64,000 nt of DNA, taken from Bacillota bacterium (lineage in GTDB: Bacteria > Bacillota > Clostridia > Christensenellales > Aristaeellaceae). The notes under the pieces are model-generated. The model was not told where the DNA came from. It searched no databases and saw nothing but the letters and a program-made list of their open reading frames with translations. Below, one piece after another: positions 17,708 to 26,417 of the stretch. Within the stretch, counting starts at the first letter, position 1; the number at the start of each line of letters is the position of its first letter. The position numbers and the translations under genes were made by a program. Location of the stretch: assembly GCA_023421395.1 (NCBI GenBank), contig JAEZTL010000031.1, positions 85,761-149,760 on the forward strand. Reading direction: 5' to 3'.

Positions 17708-18595
17708 ATGATCGAATTGGAACTGAAGGGTGACGGTTCGGAGGTCGTTCCATACAACTTTCCGGATCTGCCGGTTCACGCCACGCGGATGCGGCTAAGC
17801 GCCTATCCGGGCATGGCCTTTGCGGGCCACTGGCACGACGATCTGGAGTTTGTCAAAGTCGAGCGGGGTACGATGCGCTTCTCGGTCAACGGGACGGAGC
17901 GCATGCTCCGGGAGGGCCAGGGCCTGTTCGTCAACGCGCGTCAGATGCACACCGGGCGGACGGTGGACGGCGGCGACTGTGAGTTCCTGTGCGTGCTGTT
18001 TCATCCGGCGCTTCTGGGCACGTTCCGACGCGTCGAAGAGGCCGGTGTTAAGCCGCTGACGGAAGGCGCCGCGTGCCCGTCTCTGTTTCTGAGATCCACC
18101 GATCCCCGGGGAGCGGAGATGCTGGCGCAGGTGGCGCGGCTTTACGCGCTCTGCGAGGAAGGCGCAGCCGGCTTTGAACTCGGCGTGATGGGCGCGGCTC
18201 ATACGCTGGCGCATCTGTCGCTTCAGGCGGCGCGGCGCGAGGGCGGCGGCGCACCGCCGCCCGACAGGCATTTGGACGCGCTCAGGCGCATGACCGGTTA
18301 CGTCCAGCGGAATTATCCAAACCGCATCGCGCTCACGGACATCGCCTCCGCGGGCAGCGTCTGCCGGAGCCTGTGCTGCGAGGTGTTTCAGAAGCTGCTG
18401 GGCCGGTCTCCGATCGCTTATTTAACGGATTACCGCGTCGAAAAGGGCGTGGAACTTCTGGGCGGCACAGCGCTTTCCATCACGGAAATCGCGCTGAGGT
18501 GCGGTTTTTCCAGCCCCAGTTACTTCACGGAGGTGTTTCGCGAGCGGATGCGGGTGACGCCTTCGGAATACCGCGCCCGCACCGGAGCGAGGTAA
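17708..18595 (+). CDS. AraC family transcriptional regulator with cupin domain
   Basis: A 295-residue regulator. The N-terminal cupin (AGHWHDDLEFVKVERGTMRF, then LFVNARQMHTGR) probably binds a sugar, and the C-terminal AraC domain has two helix-turn-helices (SVCRSLCCEVFQKLLG and ITEIALRCGFSSPSYFTEVF). The start at 17708 has GGAGG 7 nt upstream; the upstream ATG at 17633 lies in the untranslated leader. It is divergent from the MFS-acetyltransferase pair. Its stop is one base from the convergent metallo-hydrolase stop, with no terminator between. Confidence 0.9.
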   Translation: MIELELKGDGSEVVPYNFPDLPVHATRMRLSAYPGMAFAGHWHDDLEFVKVERGTMRFSVNGTERMLREGQGLFVNARQMHTGRTVDGGDCEFLCVLFHPALLGTFRRVEEAGVKPLTEGAACPSLFLRSTDPRGAEMLAQVARLYALCEEGAAGFELGVMGAAHTLAHLSLQAARREGGGAPPPDRHLDALRRMTGYVQRNYPNRIALTDIASAGSVCRSLCCEVFQKLLGRSPIAYLTDYRVEKGVELLGGTALSITEIALRCGFSSPSYFTEVFRERMRVTPSEYRARTGAR

Positions 18596-18596
18596 T

Positions 18597-19487
18597 TCAG
18601 CGCCCGGCGTCCGAGCGCGTGAGTTCCATGCCGTCGAACCCAACGAGGATCCGGACACCCGTACCCTGCGCGTCGTAGAAGGCCTGCATTTCGTTGTGGC
18701 ACATCCCGCCTCGGTGGCTGATGTGGGTTACGCAGACCATTGCGCCCGCCTCCAGCGTGCCCTGCGACAGAAGCCGCCGGACCACCGCCAGCACCCCGGG
18801 AAAGCCCAGATGTCCGGACGCCCTTTCCTCCTGAAAGCGTGGGAAGGCGCCGAAAGTCCCGTCCAGGACCAGGATGTCCAGATGGGCGGAATTCAGAAAT
18901 TCAAAGGTTTCCTCAAGAAAGTAACCCGTATCCACGGCGTAAAAAAGCATCTTTCCATCGTTCAGGCGAATCAGATAGTTGGCCGAATCCTCACCTTCAC
19001 CGTAGCCCCGGTGATTGCCGCGCAGGAGCGTGACATCCAGACCACCTGCCCGGAAGGACTCGAAATAGGGGTGGGCCGCCAGATGATAGCAGGGCGGATA
19101 AGAAAGTGCCGAGTCGCTGTGAAGCGCCAGCGCGCGCTCAATCCACCGGCAGCCCTCGCGGGAGGCGTGAACAGTTACCGGCTCCGCCGCGCCGCTCACC
19201 GCCAGCGCCCGGAGGTCAAATTCCGCCAGCGCCAGGTGATCCGCGTGGGTGTGGGTAACGAGGATGTCCGTAAGCCCGGTCAGGTCGTTTCCCAGCACCC
19301 ACGACTGGTAGAACTGGTCGGGGCCAAAGTCGATCTGCATCCCGGGGCTTACGCGAAGGCAACTGCGGGACCGGATGTCCTTTCCGCCGCGCCTGCGCGC
19401 GGTTTCGCAGACCGGACACAGGCACATGGGGCTTGGAATCGCCTCCGCCGCGCCGCTGCCGATGATCCGCGGATAGCCATGTTTCAT
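18597..19487 (-). CDS. MBL-fold metallo-hydrolase, PhnP-like
   Basis: A 296-residue metallo-beta-lactamase-fold protein. The metal motif HTHADHL is at 79-85, and GNHRGYG, AVDTGY and HISHRGG supply the later ligands. An N-terminal Cys cluster (MCLCPVCETARRRGGKDIRSRS, with C22, C24, C27 and C43) matches the structural zinc site of PhnP/PqqB-type phosphodiesterases. It is 12 bp downstream of a DMT carrier gene and probably co-transcribed. The substrate, likely a cyclic phosphate or similar ester, cannot be told. Confidence 0.85.
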   Translation of the reverse strand: MKHGYPRIIGSGAAEAIPSPMCLCPVCETARRRGGKDIRSRSCLRVSPGMQIDFGPDQFYQSWVLGNDLTGLTDILVTHTHADHLALAEFDLRALAVSGAAEPVTVHASREGCRWIERALALHSDSALSYPPCYHLAAHPYFESFRAGGLDVTLLRGNHRGYGEGEDSANYLIRLNDGKMLFYAVDTGYFLEETFEFLNSAHLDILVLDGTFGAFPRFQEERASGHLGFPGVLAVVRRLLSQGTLEAGAMVCVTHISHRGGMCHNEMQAFYDAQGTGVRILVGFDGMELTRSDAGR

Positions 19488-19499
19488 GGGCGCACCCCT

Positions 19500-20456
19500 T
19501 TACAACGCGTCCGCCGGAGGTTCCTGCGAGACGGCCTGACGGCGCCAATCGATCCGGAAATACCAGGCCACGGCGGCGAAGATGAGCGCGCCGCCGATCA
19601 GCGTAAACCGTCCCGGTGCTTCACCCATCAGGAGGAACACCATCAGCGGTCCGGTGACGACCTCCATCAGCATGCCGATGGACACGGTGGTGGCGCTGAG
19701 GCTTTTCAGCGCGTAGCTGGCCAGTGAGTGGCCGAGCAGCGTGCAGAATACGGCAAGCCCCATCGCGGCGGCAATGGCGGGCGGCGTCATGCCGGCGGCG
19801 GGCAGCCTCAGGGCGAGGCCCGTGGTCACCAACAGCAAAAACGCGACGCCATACACCACCAGCGTATAGGAAAACGTATCGGTGTCCCTGCGCACGGTAC
19901 GGCCGCACAGAAAGTAGCCCGCCTGCGTCGCCGCCGCGCCCAGCGCGAACAGGTTGCCGGCGGCCTTTGTGCCGTTCCAGCCCAGGTTGCAGATGATGAC
20001 GCCGGCGAAGGCCAGCGCCATCGCGAAGAAAGCCGGAACGGGGATCTTCTCTTTCAAAAGAAGCATGGCGCCCAGCGCCGTCATAAACAGGTATGTGCTC
20101 CAAATCGCCGCGGCGGCCAGCGCGTCGGTCAGCTTCAGCGCGTATACCCAGCAAGCGAAGTGGGCGGCGAGAAACGCGCCCGAGAGCATCGAAAGCCGCA
20201 TTGCCCGCCCGGAAATGCGCACGGGGATGGCGCGCCTTCGGAGGAGAGAGAATAGAACCATGACGGCCAGCGCGAAGCCCAGACGATATGCGTTGATCCA
20301 GATCGGGTGCAGGCCTTCACTCAGCGCGTATTTATTGAGTACGGAGGAAAACGCGGTGCCGATCATCGCCGTGCCAAGCGCGAGCCTGCCTTTCAGCGCG
20401 CCGTCCAGGCGCTCCGGTGGGAGAGGTGGGTGGTTCAAGGCGAAACCTTCTCTCAT
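19500..20456 (-). CDS. EamA/DMT superfamily transporter
   Basis: A 318-residue protein with ten predicted helices as two EamA repeats (NKYALSEGLHPIWINAYRL in the first; GHSLASYALKSLSATTVS in the second). It is a drug/metabolite exporter of unknown substrate. The ATG at 20456 lacks an obvious site; a TTG at 20438 after GAGAAGG is an alternative. It has its own promoter and leads the unit with the MBL hydrolase. Confidence 0.85.
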   Translation of the reverse strand: MREGFALNHPPLPPERLDGALKGRLALGTAMIGTAFSSVLNKYALSEGLHPIWINAYRLGFALAVMVLFSLLRRRAIPVRISGRAMRLSMLSGAFLAAHFACWVYALKLTDALAAAAIWSTYLFMTALGAMLLLKEKIPVPAFFAMALAFAGVIICNLGWNGTKAAGNLFALGAAATQAGYFLCGRTVRRDTDTFSYTLVVYGVAFLLLVTTGLALRLPAAGMTPPAIAAAMGLAVFCTLLGHSLASYALKSLSATTVSIGMLMEVVTGPLMVFLLMGEAPGRFTLIGGALIFAAVAWYFRIDWRRQAVSQEPPADAL

Positions 20457-20485
20457 ACTTTGCCTTTGGTACGGGGAATGAGGGC

Positions 20486-20514
20486 ATTATAGAAGGACGG
20501 CGTTAAAAGTGCAA
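20486..20514 (-). promoter_or_regulatory. promoter of the DMT carrier/MBL hydrolase unit
   Basis: Read leftward: TTGCAC (20509-20514), 17 bp, TATAAT (20486-20491), ending 30 bp upstream of the ATG at 20456. Confidence 0.65.
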
Positions 20515-20619
20515 CCATCGCGCAGCGCCTTCCGGAAGATATCGATCATCGGAGGTTTTCAAGGAGCAATTTGCGGGTTATCGCGCCACCAAGAGTTTTT
20601 TATGGGCAGAGACTTGCTA

Positions 20620-20647
20620 TTGCATTTTACACGGCGTATGCTATAAT
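20620..20647 (+). promoter_or_regulatory. ktrBA promoter
   Basis: TTGCAT (20620-20625), 16 bp, TATAAT (20642-20647). The leader to the GTG at 20713 is about 60 nt, too short for a ydaO c-di-AMP riboswitch. Confidence 0.6.
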
Positions 20648-20712
20648 GCTCTGCATTACCGGGTCGAATGAGGGTATCCGGCAATTCGGGCGAGCGTCGA
20701 CGAGGGGTTATT

Positions 20713-22128
20713 GTGAAAAGTCCGGTTAAATCCATGGTGAACGCATACCGTATGAGCAGGGGAAGGCTGACGCCATCCCAGGTTGTCGCGCTCAGTTTTT
20801 TTGTTGTAATCGCGATGGGCGGGCTGCTGCTCAGCCTGCCCATCGCCCATGCGCAGGGCGTTGATATAGGCCCGCTGGACGCGCTGTTTACGTCCACTTC
20901 GGCGGTGTGTGTGACCGGTCTGACCACGGTGACTACCGCCACGAGCTGGAGCCTATTCGGGAAACTCGTCATCCTGACACTGATCCAGATCGGCGGCCTG
21001 AGCTTTACCACGCTGTTCACGCTGATCGTGGTGCAGATGGGCCGGAAGGTCACCCTCCGAGACAGGCTCAACCTGCAGGCCGCCTTTAATACCAACGACA
21101 TCAGCGGCATGGTGCGCATGGTACTTTTTGTGATTCGCGGCACGTTTCTGGTCGAGGGCGTCGGCGCGGCGCTTCTGACGGGCTTCTTCGCGCGACAGGG
21201 TATGGGATTCGTCCGTTCGCTGTTTTACGGCGTGTTTCACTCCGTTTCCGCATTTTGCAATGCCGGATTCGATCTGATCGGCGAAAACAGCTTCATGCCC
21301 TATGTTGACCAGGTGTTTTTCAACCTGGTGATCACATCGCTGATCGTCGTGGGCGGCATCGGTTTTGCGGTCTGGCGCGATACGTACCTCAAGCTGAAGT
21401 ACCGGCTTTCTCCGTCGCTCAAACGCAAGTATCGCTTTTCGCTGCACTCAAAGCTCGCGCTGGTCTACACGGTGTTTTTTCTGCTGTTCGGCACGCTTTA
21501 TTTCTTTGCCTATGAATTTTCAAACCCGATGACGCTGGGCCCCCTGTCCACGGGGCACAAGCTGCTGGCGGCGTGGTTCCAATCTGTCACGCTGCGGACG
21601 GCGGGATTTTTCACAATTTCACAGGCGGGGCTGAACGAGGGCTCGAAACTGTTCAGCAGCCTGTTTATGATCATCGGTGGTTCTCCCGGCGGCACGGCTG
21701 GCGGCATGAAGACGGTGACGGTGTCGATTCTGATGCTGAGCACCTGGAGCGCGCTCAAGGGCGAAAGCCGAATCAACGCCTTTGGCAAGTCGCTGCCGGG
21801 AAACGCGCTGCAAAAGGCCTTGACGGTGGCCGTCGCAATGCTCTGCCTGTGGGCCGTCGGCGCGCTGGTGCTGTCCTTCACCGAGTCGGGCATCGCATAT
21901 GCACATTCGGCGGTAGACGTCATGTTCGAGACGTCCTCTGCGCTGGGCACCGTGGGGCTGAGCACCGGCCTTACGATGAACCTGACGGGCCTGGGCAAAC
22001 TGGTGCTGATCCTTCTGATGTACATCGGGCGCATTGGCCCGCTGACGCTGGTGCTCTCGGTGGCGCACCGCACCAATACCGCCAACGAGCGCATCCAGTT
22101 TCCCAATGAAGAAGTGCTGATCGGCTGA
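20713..22128 (+). CDS. ktrB: potassium uptake channel subunit, TrkH/KtrB family
   Basis: A 471-residue membrane protein with four M1-P-M2 units. Selectivity-filter segments are visible in each: TSAVCVTGL, FCNAGFDL, LRTAGFF and ALGTVGLS. Length fits KtrB (about 450) better than TrkH (about 480, longer loops). The start is a GTG at 20713 with GAGGGG upstream; an ATG at 20668 has no site. It is followed by its cytoplasmic gating ring gene 20 bp on. Confidence 0.92.
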   Translation: MKSPVKSMVNAYRMSRGRLTPSQVVALSFFVVIAMGGLLLSLPIAHAQGVDIGPLDALFTSTSAVCVTGLTTVTTATSWSLFGKLVILTLIQIGGLSFTTLFTLIVVQMGRKVTLRDRLNLQAAFNTNDISGMVRMVLFVIRGTFLVEGVGAALLTGFFARQGMGFVRSLFYGVFHSVSAFCNAGFDLIGENSFMPYVDQVFFNLVITSLIVVGGIGFAVWRDTYLKLKYRLSPSLKRKYRFSLHSKLALVYTVFFLLFGTLYFFAYEFSNPMTLGPLSTGHKLLAAWFQSVTLRTAGFFTISQAGLNEGSKLFSSLFMIIGGSPGGTAGGMKTVTVSILMLSTWSALKGESRINAFGKSLPGNALQKALTVAVAMLCLWAVGALVLSFTESGIAYAHSAVDVMFETSSALGTVGLSTGLTMNLTGLGKLVLILLMYIGRIGPLTLVLSVAHRTNTANERIQFPNEEVLIG

Positions 22129-22148
22129 CGGCCGGAGGAGTGGCAGTT

Positions 22149-22796
22149 ATGAGAAAGATCACCGTAAGCAGGGATACGCAGTTCGCCATCCTGGGCCTGG
22201 GTAAGTTCGGGCGATCGATGGCGGTGACACTTTTTGACAATGGGTTCAACGTGCTGTGCTGCGACATACGCGAAAACGTGGTGCACGAATCCGCGGACAT
22301 CGCTACCCATATTGTACAGGCAGACGCGTCAGACAAGCAGGTGCTGGAGAAGCTGGGCATCGGGAACTTTGACGTGGTGATCATCGCCTTCAGCGCCGAC
22401 TTTGAGGCGGCCGCGGTCACCGCGACGATTCTGAAGGAAATGGGCGTGCCCTACATCGTCGCCAAGGCCAACGGCATCCGGCAGAAGCAGATTTTTCAGT
22501 CCATCGGCGTGGACCGGGTTATCCTGCCCGAGCGCGAGATGGGCGAGCGCGTCGCCTACAGCCTGATCACCAACGATCTGATGGAATCCATCCACCGCTC
22601 GGACGAATATGACATCATTGAGATGAAGCCGCTGCCAGAGTGGATCGACAAATCCCTCGCCAAACTCAGGCTGCGTCAGACGGAGCGGATGAACATCCTG
22701 ATGATCATCCGGGGCGGCGAGGTCATGGCGGTGCTGGACGCGCAGACGGTCTTGAAAGAAAACGACGACCTGATCGTACTGAAATCCAGATCATAG
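22149..22796 (+). CDS. ktrA: potassium uptake regulatory subunit, TrkA/KtrA family
   Basis: A 215-residue RCK protein. The N-terminal nucleotide-binding fold has FAILGLGKFGRSMA (GxGxxG) and binds ATP/ADP/NAD in known members; the C-terminal RCK_C domain (about 135-213) ends DDLIVLKS and can bind c-di-AMP. It forms an octameric ring under KtrB. GGAGGAG lies 8 nt before the ATG at 22149. The unit ends at the terminator 22805-22841. Confidence 0.93.
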   Translation: MRKITVSRDTQFAILGLGKFGRSMAVTLFDNGFNVLCCDIRENVVHESADIATHIVQADASDKQVLEKLGIGNFDVVIIAFSADFEAAAVTATILKEMGVPYIVAKANGIRQKQIFQSIGVDRVILPEREMGERVAYSLITNDLMESIHRSDEYDIIEMKPLPEWIDKSLAKLRLRQTERMNILMIIRGGEVMAVLDAQTVLKENDDLIVLKSRS

Positions 22797-22804
22797 CGCA
22801 TAAG

Positions 22805-22841
22805 GACAAAAAAGAAGGCCATCGGCGGCCTTCTTTTTGTC
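22805..22841. terminator. bidirectional terminator between ktrA and rnfB
   Basis: GACAAAAAAGAAGGCC (22805-22820) against GGCCTTCTTTTTGTC (22827-22841), giving U-tracts on both strands for the converging operons. Confidence 0.9.
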
Positions 22842-22846
22842 TGAAA

Positions 22847-23665
22847 TTACACAGCCATCGTCTCTTCCTTTTCGGGGTGGAGCGGCCAGATGATCTTGCG
22901 CGGGCACTTTTCGGCGCAGGCCATGCAGCCCACGCACTTGTCGAAATCGATGACGGGCAGGTCGCCGTTCATGGTGATGGCGCCGTAGGTGCAGGCCTTT
23001 TCACACAACCCGCAGCCAATGCAGCCCACCTGGCAGTTCTCCGTGACCAGGCGCCCCTTGAGCACGTTGACGCACTCGACGCGTACCACGCTGTCCTTGG
23101 GCACGAGCCGGATGATATGGCGCGGGCACTCAGCAACGCATTTGCCGCAGGTGATGCACTTTTCCTGATCGATGACGGAAAGGCCGTCAATGATCTCGAT
23201 CGCGCCTGCCGGGCACACCCGCGCGCAGTTGCCAAAGCCCAGGCAGCTGAACGGACAACTTTTGACGCCGTCGTCAATGGCGGCCACCGCCCGGCAGTCC
23301 CTAAGGCCTTCGTAATTGAACTGAAGCGGCGCGTTTTCCCGGGTGCCGCGGCAATGAACATGGGCTGTCAGCGGTCTGACGTTTGCCGCGTCCACACCCA
23401 TCAGCGCCGCGATCGCCCGGTTGTTTTCGGCGGTGTTGACCGTGCAGGCGTTGACCGGCGCGCCGTCCTCTACGATGGCGTTCGCCAGGCCATCGCAGCC
23501 GGGGTAGCCGCAGCCGCCGCAGTTCGCGCCCGGCAGAAGCGCGCGTACCTGATTGACGCGCTCGTCCTTCTGCACTGAGAAGAAGCGCCCCGCCACCGCC
23601 AGTGCCAGGCCCATCAGAAGGCCAATTGCGGCGATGGCACCCGCGCTGATCCAGATGATCGTCAT
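22847..23665 (-). CDS. rnfB: Rnf complex iron-sulfur subunit B
   Basis: A 272-residue subunit of the ferredoxin:NAD+ oxidoreductase. A single N-terminal helix anchors it, then the [4Fe-4S] motif CGGCGYPGC...C lies near 50-75. Several ferredoxin CxxCxxCxxxC(P) motifs follow (CLGFGNC-ARVCP, CITCGKC-VAECP, CIGCGLC-EKAC, CVGCMAC-AEKCP). It is thought to take electrons from reduced ferredoxin and pass them to the membrane subunits. It is the last gene of the operon. Confidence 0.95.
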   Translation of the reverse strand: MTIIWISAGAIAAIGLLMGLALAVAGRFFSVQKDERVNQVRALLPGANCGGCGYPGCDGLANAIVEDGAPVNACTVNTAENNRAIAALMGVDAANVRPLTAHVHCRGTRENAPLQFNYEGLRDCRAVAAIDDGVKSCPFSCLGFGNCARVCPAGAIEIIDGLSVIDQEKCITCGKCVAECPRHIIRLVPKDSVVRVECVNVLKGRLVTENCQVGCIGCGLCEKACTYGAITMNGDLPVIDFDKCVGCMACAEKCPRKIIWPLHPEKEETMAV

Positions 23666-23676
23666 AATCGCCCTCC

Positions 23677-24264
23677 TTATCCGCCCAAGCCCGCGAAACC
23701 CATGAACGCGATGGCCATCAGGCCCGCAGCAACCAGCGTGATCGGGAAACCCTTCATCGAGTCGGGAATCTGCGCGTTTTCCAGCTTTTCACGGATGCCG
23801 GCCATCAGGATGATGGCGATCGTGAAGCCGACGCCGCCGAAGACGCCGCTGACCACGCTCTCGAGCAGATCGTAAGAGCTTTCGATGTTGAGAATTGCCA
23901 CGCCCAGTACCGCGCAGTTGGTGGTGATCAGCGGCAAGTACACGCCCAGCGCCCTGTAAAGTGCCGGATTGGTCTTTTTCAGGACCATTTCGACGAACTG
24001 CACCAGCGCTGCGATGACGAGGATGAAGGCGATGGTTTGCATAAAGCCGATGGCCAGCGGCTCCAGCACCCACTTTTGCACCATCCAAGTCAACGCGGAG
24101 GCCATGCCCATTACGAAGGATACAGCCATGCCCATGCCAACGGCGGACTTGATTTTCTGCGAAACGCCCAGAAACGGGCAGATGCCCAGAAAGCGAACCA
24201 GTACGAAGTTATTGACCAGCGCCGCAGTGATCGCTATTAGGACAAGACGCACAATGTAATCCAT
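23677..24264 (-). CDS. rnfA: Rnf complex membrane subunit A
   Basis: A 195-residue membrane protein with six helices (NNFVLVRFLGICPFLGV near the start, TNCAVLG in the middle). RnfA and RnfE form the inverted-topology pair that holds a [2Fe-2S] cluster in the membrane. AAAGGAG lies 9 nt before the ATG at 24264, inside the end of rnfE, so the genes overlap by 56 bp. Confidence 0.95.
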   Translation of the reverse strand: MDYIVRLVLIAITAALVNNFVLVRFLGICPFLGVSQKIKSAVGMGMAVSFVMGMASALTWMVQKWVLEPLAIGFMQTIAFILVIAALVQFVEMVLKKTNPALYRALGVYLPLITTNCAVLGVAILNIESSYDLLESVVSGVFGGVGFTIAIILMAGIREKLENAQIPDSMKGFPITLVAAGLMAIAFMGFAGLGG

Positions 24265-24871
24265 CGCGCTTCACTCCTTTCTTCTTTTTGGAGGAGAAGT
24301 GGTTGATAACGCCCAGAAGCAATCCCAGCGTGATGAAGCCGCCCGGGGCCATCAGCGTGATCATCACGGGCTCGTATCCGCTTCCGAGAACGTTGACGCC
24401 GAAGACCGTGCCCGCGCCGATCACCTCGCGGATGGCGGCGAACGTCGTAAGCGCCAAGGTGAAGCCCATCCCCATGCCCAGTCCGTCCACCGCGCTCTGC
24501 CAGGGCCCGTGGGAGCTGGCGAAGGCCTCCGCCCGGGCCAGAATGATGCAGTTGACCACGATCAGCGGGATGTACAGGCCCAGCGCCGCGTCCAGCGCGG
24601 GCACAAAGGCCTTGAGGAGCAGTTGCACGATGGTCGTGAAAGAGGCGATGATGACCACATAGGCCGGGATGCGTACTTCGTCGGGGATGAAGTTGCGCAG
24701 CAGCGACACGAACACATTGGAGCAGGTGAGGACTGCCGTCGCCGCCAAACCCATGCCTACGCCGTTGATCGCCGCCGTCGACACCGCCAGTGTGGGGCAC
24801 ATGCCCAGCAGCATCCGGAAGGTGGGATTCTCCTTCCACAGTCCGTTTACAAATATCCGGTATGATTTCAC
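24209..24871 (-). CDS. rnfE: Rnf complex membrane subunit E
   Basis: A 220-residue RnfE with six helices and the motifs NPTFRMLLGMCPTLAV and VNCIILARAEAFAS. The C-terminal tail reads through the rnfA ribosome binding site and start for 56 bp in another frame. It ends in a Cys motif, CASCPNSDHC, not present in proteobacterial RnfE. The membrane core is of normal length. Confidence 0.93.
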   Translation of the reverse strand: MKSYRIFVNGLWKENPTFRMLLGMCPTLAVSTAAINGVGMGLAATAVLTCSNVFVSLLRNFIPDEVRIPAYVVIIASFTTIVQLLLKAFVPALDAALGLYIPLIVVNCIILARAEAFASSHGPWQSAVDGLGMGMGFTLALTTFAAIREVIGAGTVFGVNVLGSGYEPVMITLMAPGGFITLGLLLGVINHFSSKKKKGVKRDGLHCASCPNSDHCGAGQ

Positions 24872-25407
24872 TTGCCGTCACCTCCCAGCGTGAGCGCGTA
24901 GGACCTAGCCTCGTTCACCGCGTCCGTCACCGCCCGCGACGTGATGGTCGCGCCGGTCAGCGCGTCGATCATGCCCTCGCCCGCGCCGTCTTTGACGAGC
25001 GTGAGCTCGACGTTTTGATTTACATACTGGCCGGTGAACTCCGGTTTTTCGGCGTTTTTGCCCAAGCCCACCGTCTCGTTGTTTTCGCCAATGATGACGC
25101 CGGTGATCGTACCGCCGGATTCGATCCCCACCGTCACCAGAAATTCGCCGCCGTAGCCGGTGGCCGCCACCTCGATGACGCGCCCGCCGTCCGCCGTCAC
25201 CAGCACCGAGCGGATGTTGCCGGTGAGCACCGCATCCTCGTCCGGTATCGCCACACCGTCAATTACCTGTCCCCGGGCGTTTGCAGAGGCCAGCGCTTTT
25301 TGCCGCTCGATGGGCTCCTTGGTCACAAAATAGGTCGCTCCCAGTGCAAGGCCAGAAACCAGTGCGATCAGAAAGAGCCGCCCGCCCAACCGAAGCATCT
25401 CACGCAC
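24868..25407 (-). CDS. rnfG: Rnf complex FMN-binding subunit G
   Basis: A 179-residue subunit with one N-terminal helix and an extracytoplasmic FMN-binding domain. The covalent FMN site is the Thr of DALTGATITSRAV, by family precedent. The GTG at 25407 has GGGGAGG 9 nt upstream and overlaps the rnfD stop; an ATG at 25398 is the alternative. It overlaps rnfE by 4 bp. Confidence 0.92.
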   Translation of the reverse strand: MREMLRLGGRLFLIALVSGLALGATYFVTKEPIERQKALASANARGQVIDGVAIPDEDAVLTGNIRSVLVTADGGRVIEVAATGYGGEFLVTVGIESGGTITGVIIGENNETVGLGKNAEKPEFTGQYVNQNVELTLVKDGAGEGMIDALTGATITSRAVTDAVNEARSYALTLGGDGK

Positions 25408-26398
25408 TGCGCCGCACCTCCCCAAAGCTGTGGGCGCGGATCCCACGCTCGATCAGCGGTACGCACAGGTTCATCAGCAGTATGGAGAAGCTGACGCCCT
25501 CTGGATAGCTGCCATAGAGGCGTATGACGACCGTGAGAATGCCGCAGCCCAGCGCGTAGATCCATTGCCCGGCCTTTGTAACAGGGGACGTGGTGTAGTC
25601 CGTGGCCATAAAGATCGCGCCAAGAAGGAGCCCGCCGGACAGCGCGTGCACCGCGCCGTCCACCAGCGGCGGGTAGTAGCTCTCGCCCGCCGAGCCGCCC
25701 AGAAGCGCCGCTCCGGCGAACACCGTGCCAATATAGACCGCCGGGATGCGCCAGGAGATGATGCCAAAGGACATTAGCCAGATAAAGCCGATCAGAATGG
25801 CCAGCGCGCTGGCCTCGCCGATGCAGCCGCCCGCGTTGCCGAACAGCATTTGGGTCAGGTCCGCGCCCCAACCGCCGGAAATCTCAAGCGCCGCGCCGCC
25901 CTGTTTGATCAGTGACATCGGCGTGGCGGAGGTTAGTGCGTCAGCGGTGCTCGCCGTCAGAGAGTTGAGCGGATTGATCCACGCGGTCATCCGCGCAGGG
26001 AAACTGACCATGAGGAACGCCCGCGCGGCCAGTGCAGGGTTGACAAAGTTGCTGCCCAGCCCGCCAAAGAGCATCTTGACCAGACCGATGGCGAAGACCG
26101 AGCCCAGAACGCATAGCCACCAGGGGGCGGTGGCGGGCAGGTTCAGGCCGAGCAAAAGCCCTGTCACCGCGGCGGACAGGTCGCGGATGGTGTTCTGCCG
26201 CTTCATTATCCGCCCGAAGGTCCATTCGGAGAGGATGGCGGAGGCCGTTGTGAGCACGAGCACGATCAGCGCGTGGTAGCCAAACCGGTAGACGCCCATC
26301 GCGCTGACTGGAGCGAGCGCGATCAGCACGTGGCGCATGACCGAGCGCGTATCCTGCGGACCGCGAAGGTGCGGGGAAGGGGAGACATTTAGCTTCAT
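25400..26398 (-). CDS. rnfD: Rnf complex membrane subunit D
   Basis: A 332-residue membrane subunit with about nine helices. The covalent-FMN region SATPMSL follows the STADALT segment (near residue 155), as in RnfD/NqrB. The N-terminal SPHLRGPQDTRSVMRHVL motif is typical. It follows rnfC by 19 bp. Confidence 0.95.
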   Translation of the reverse strand: MKLNVSPSPHLRGPQDTRSVMRHVLIALAPVSAMGVYRFGYHALIVLVLTTASAILSEWTFGRIMKRQNTIRDLSAAVTGLLLGLNLPATAPWWLCVLGSVFAIGLVKMLFGGLGSNFVNPALAARAFLMVSFPARMTAWINPLNSLTASTADALTSATPMSLIKQGGAALEISGGWGADLTQMLFGNAGGCIGEASALAILIGFIWLMSFGIISWRIPAVYIGTVFAGAALLGGSAGESYYPPLVDGAVHALSGGLLLGAIFMATDYTTSPVTKAGQWIYALGCGILTVVIRLYGSYPEGVSFSILLMNLCVPLIERGIRAHSFGEVRRSA

Positions 26399-26417
26399 CG
26401 GTCAATCCTCCTGCCTG

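Noticed and set aside
20516..20712. Possible ydaO (c-di-AMP) riboswitch before ktrB
   Set aside because: The promoter at 20620-20647 leaves only about 60 nt, and the conserved ydaO core is not seen.
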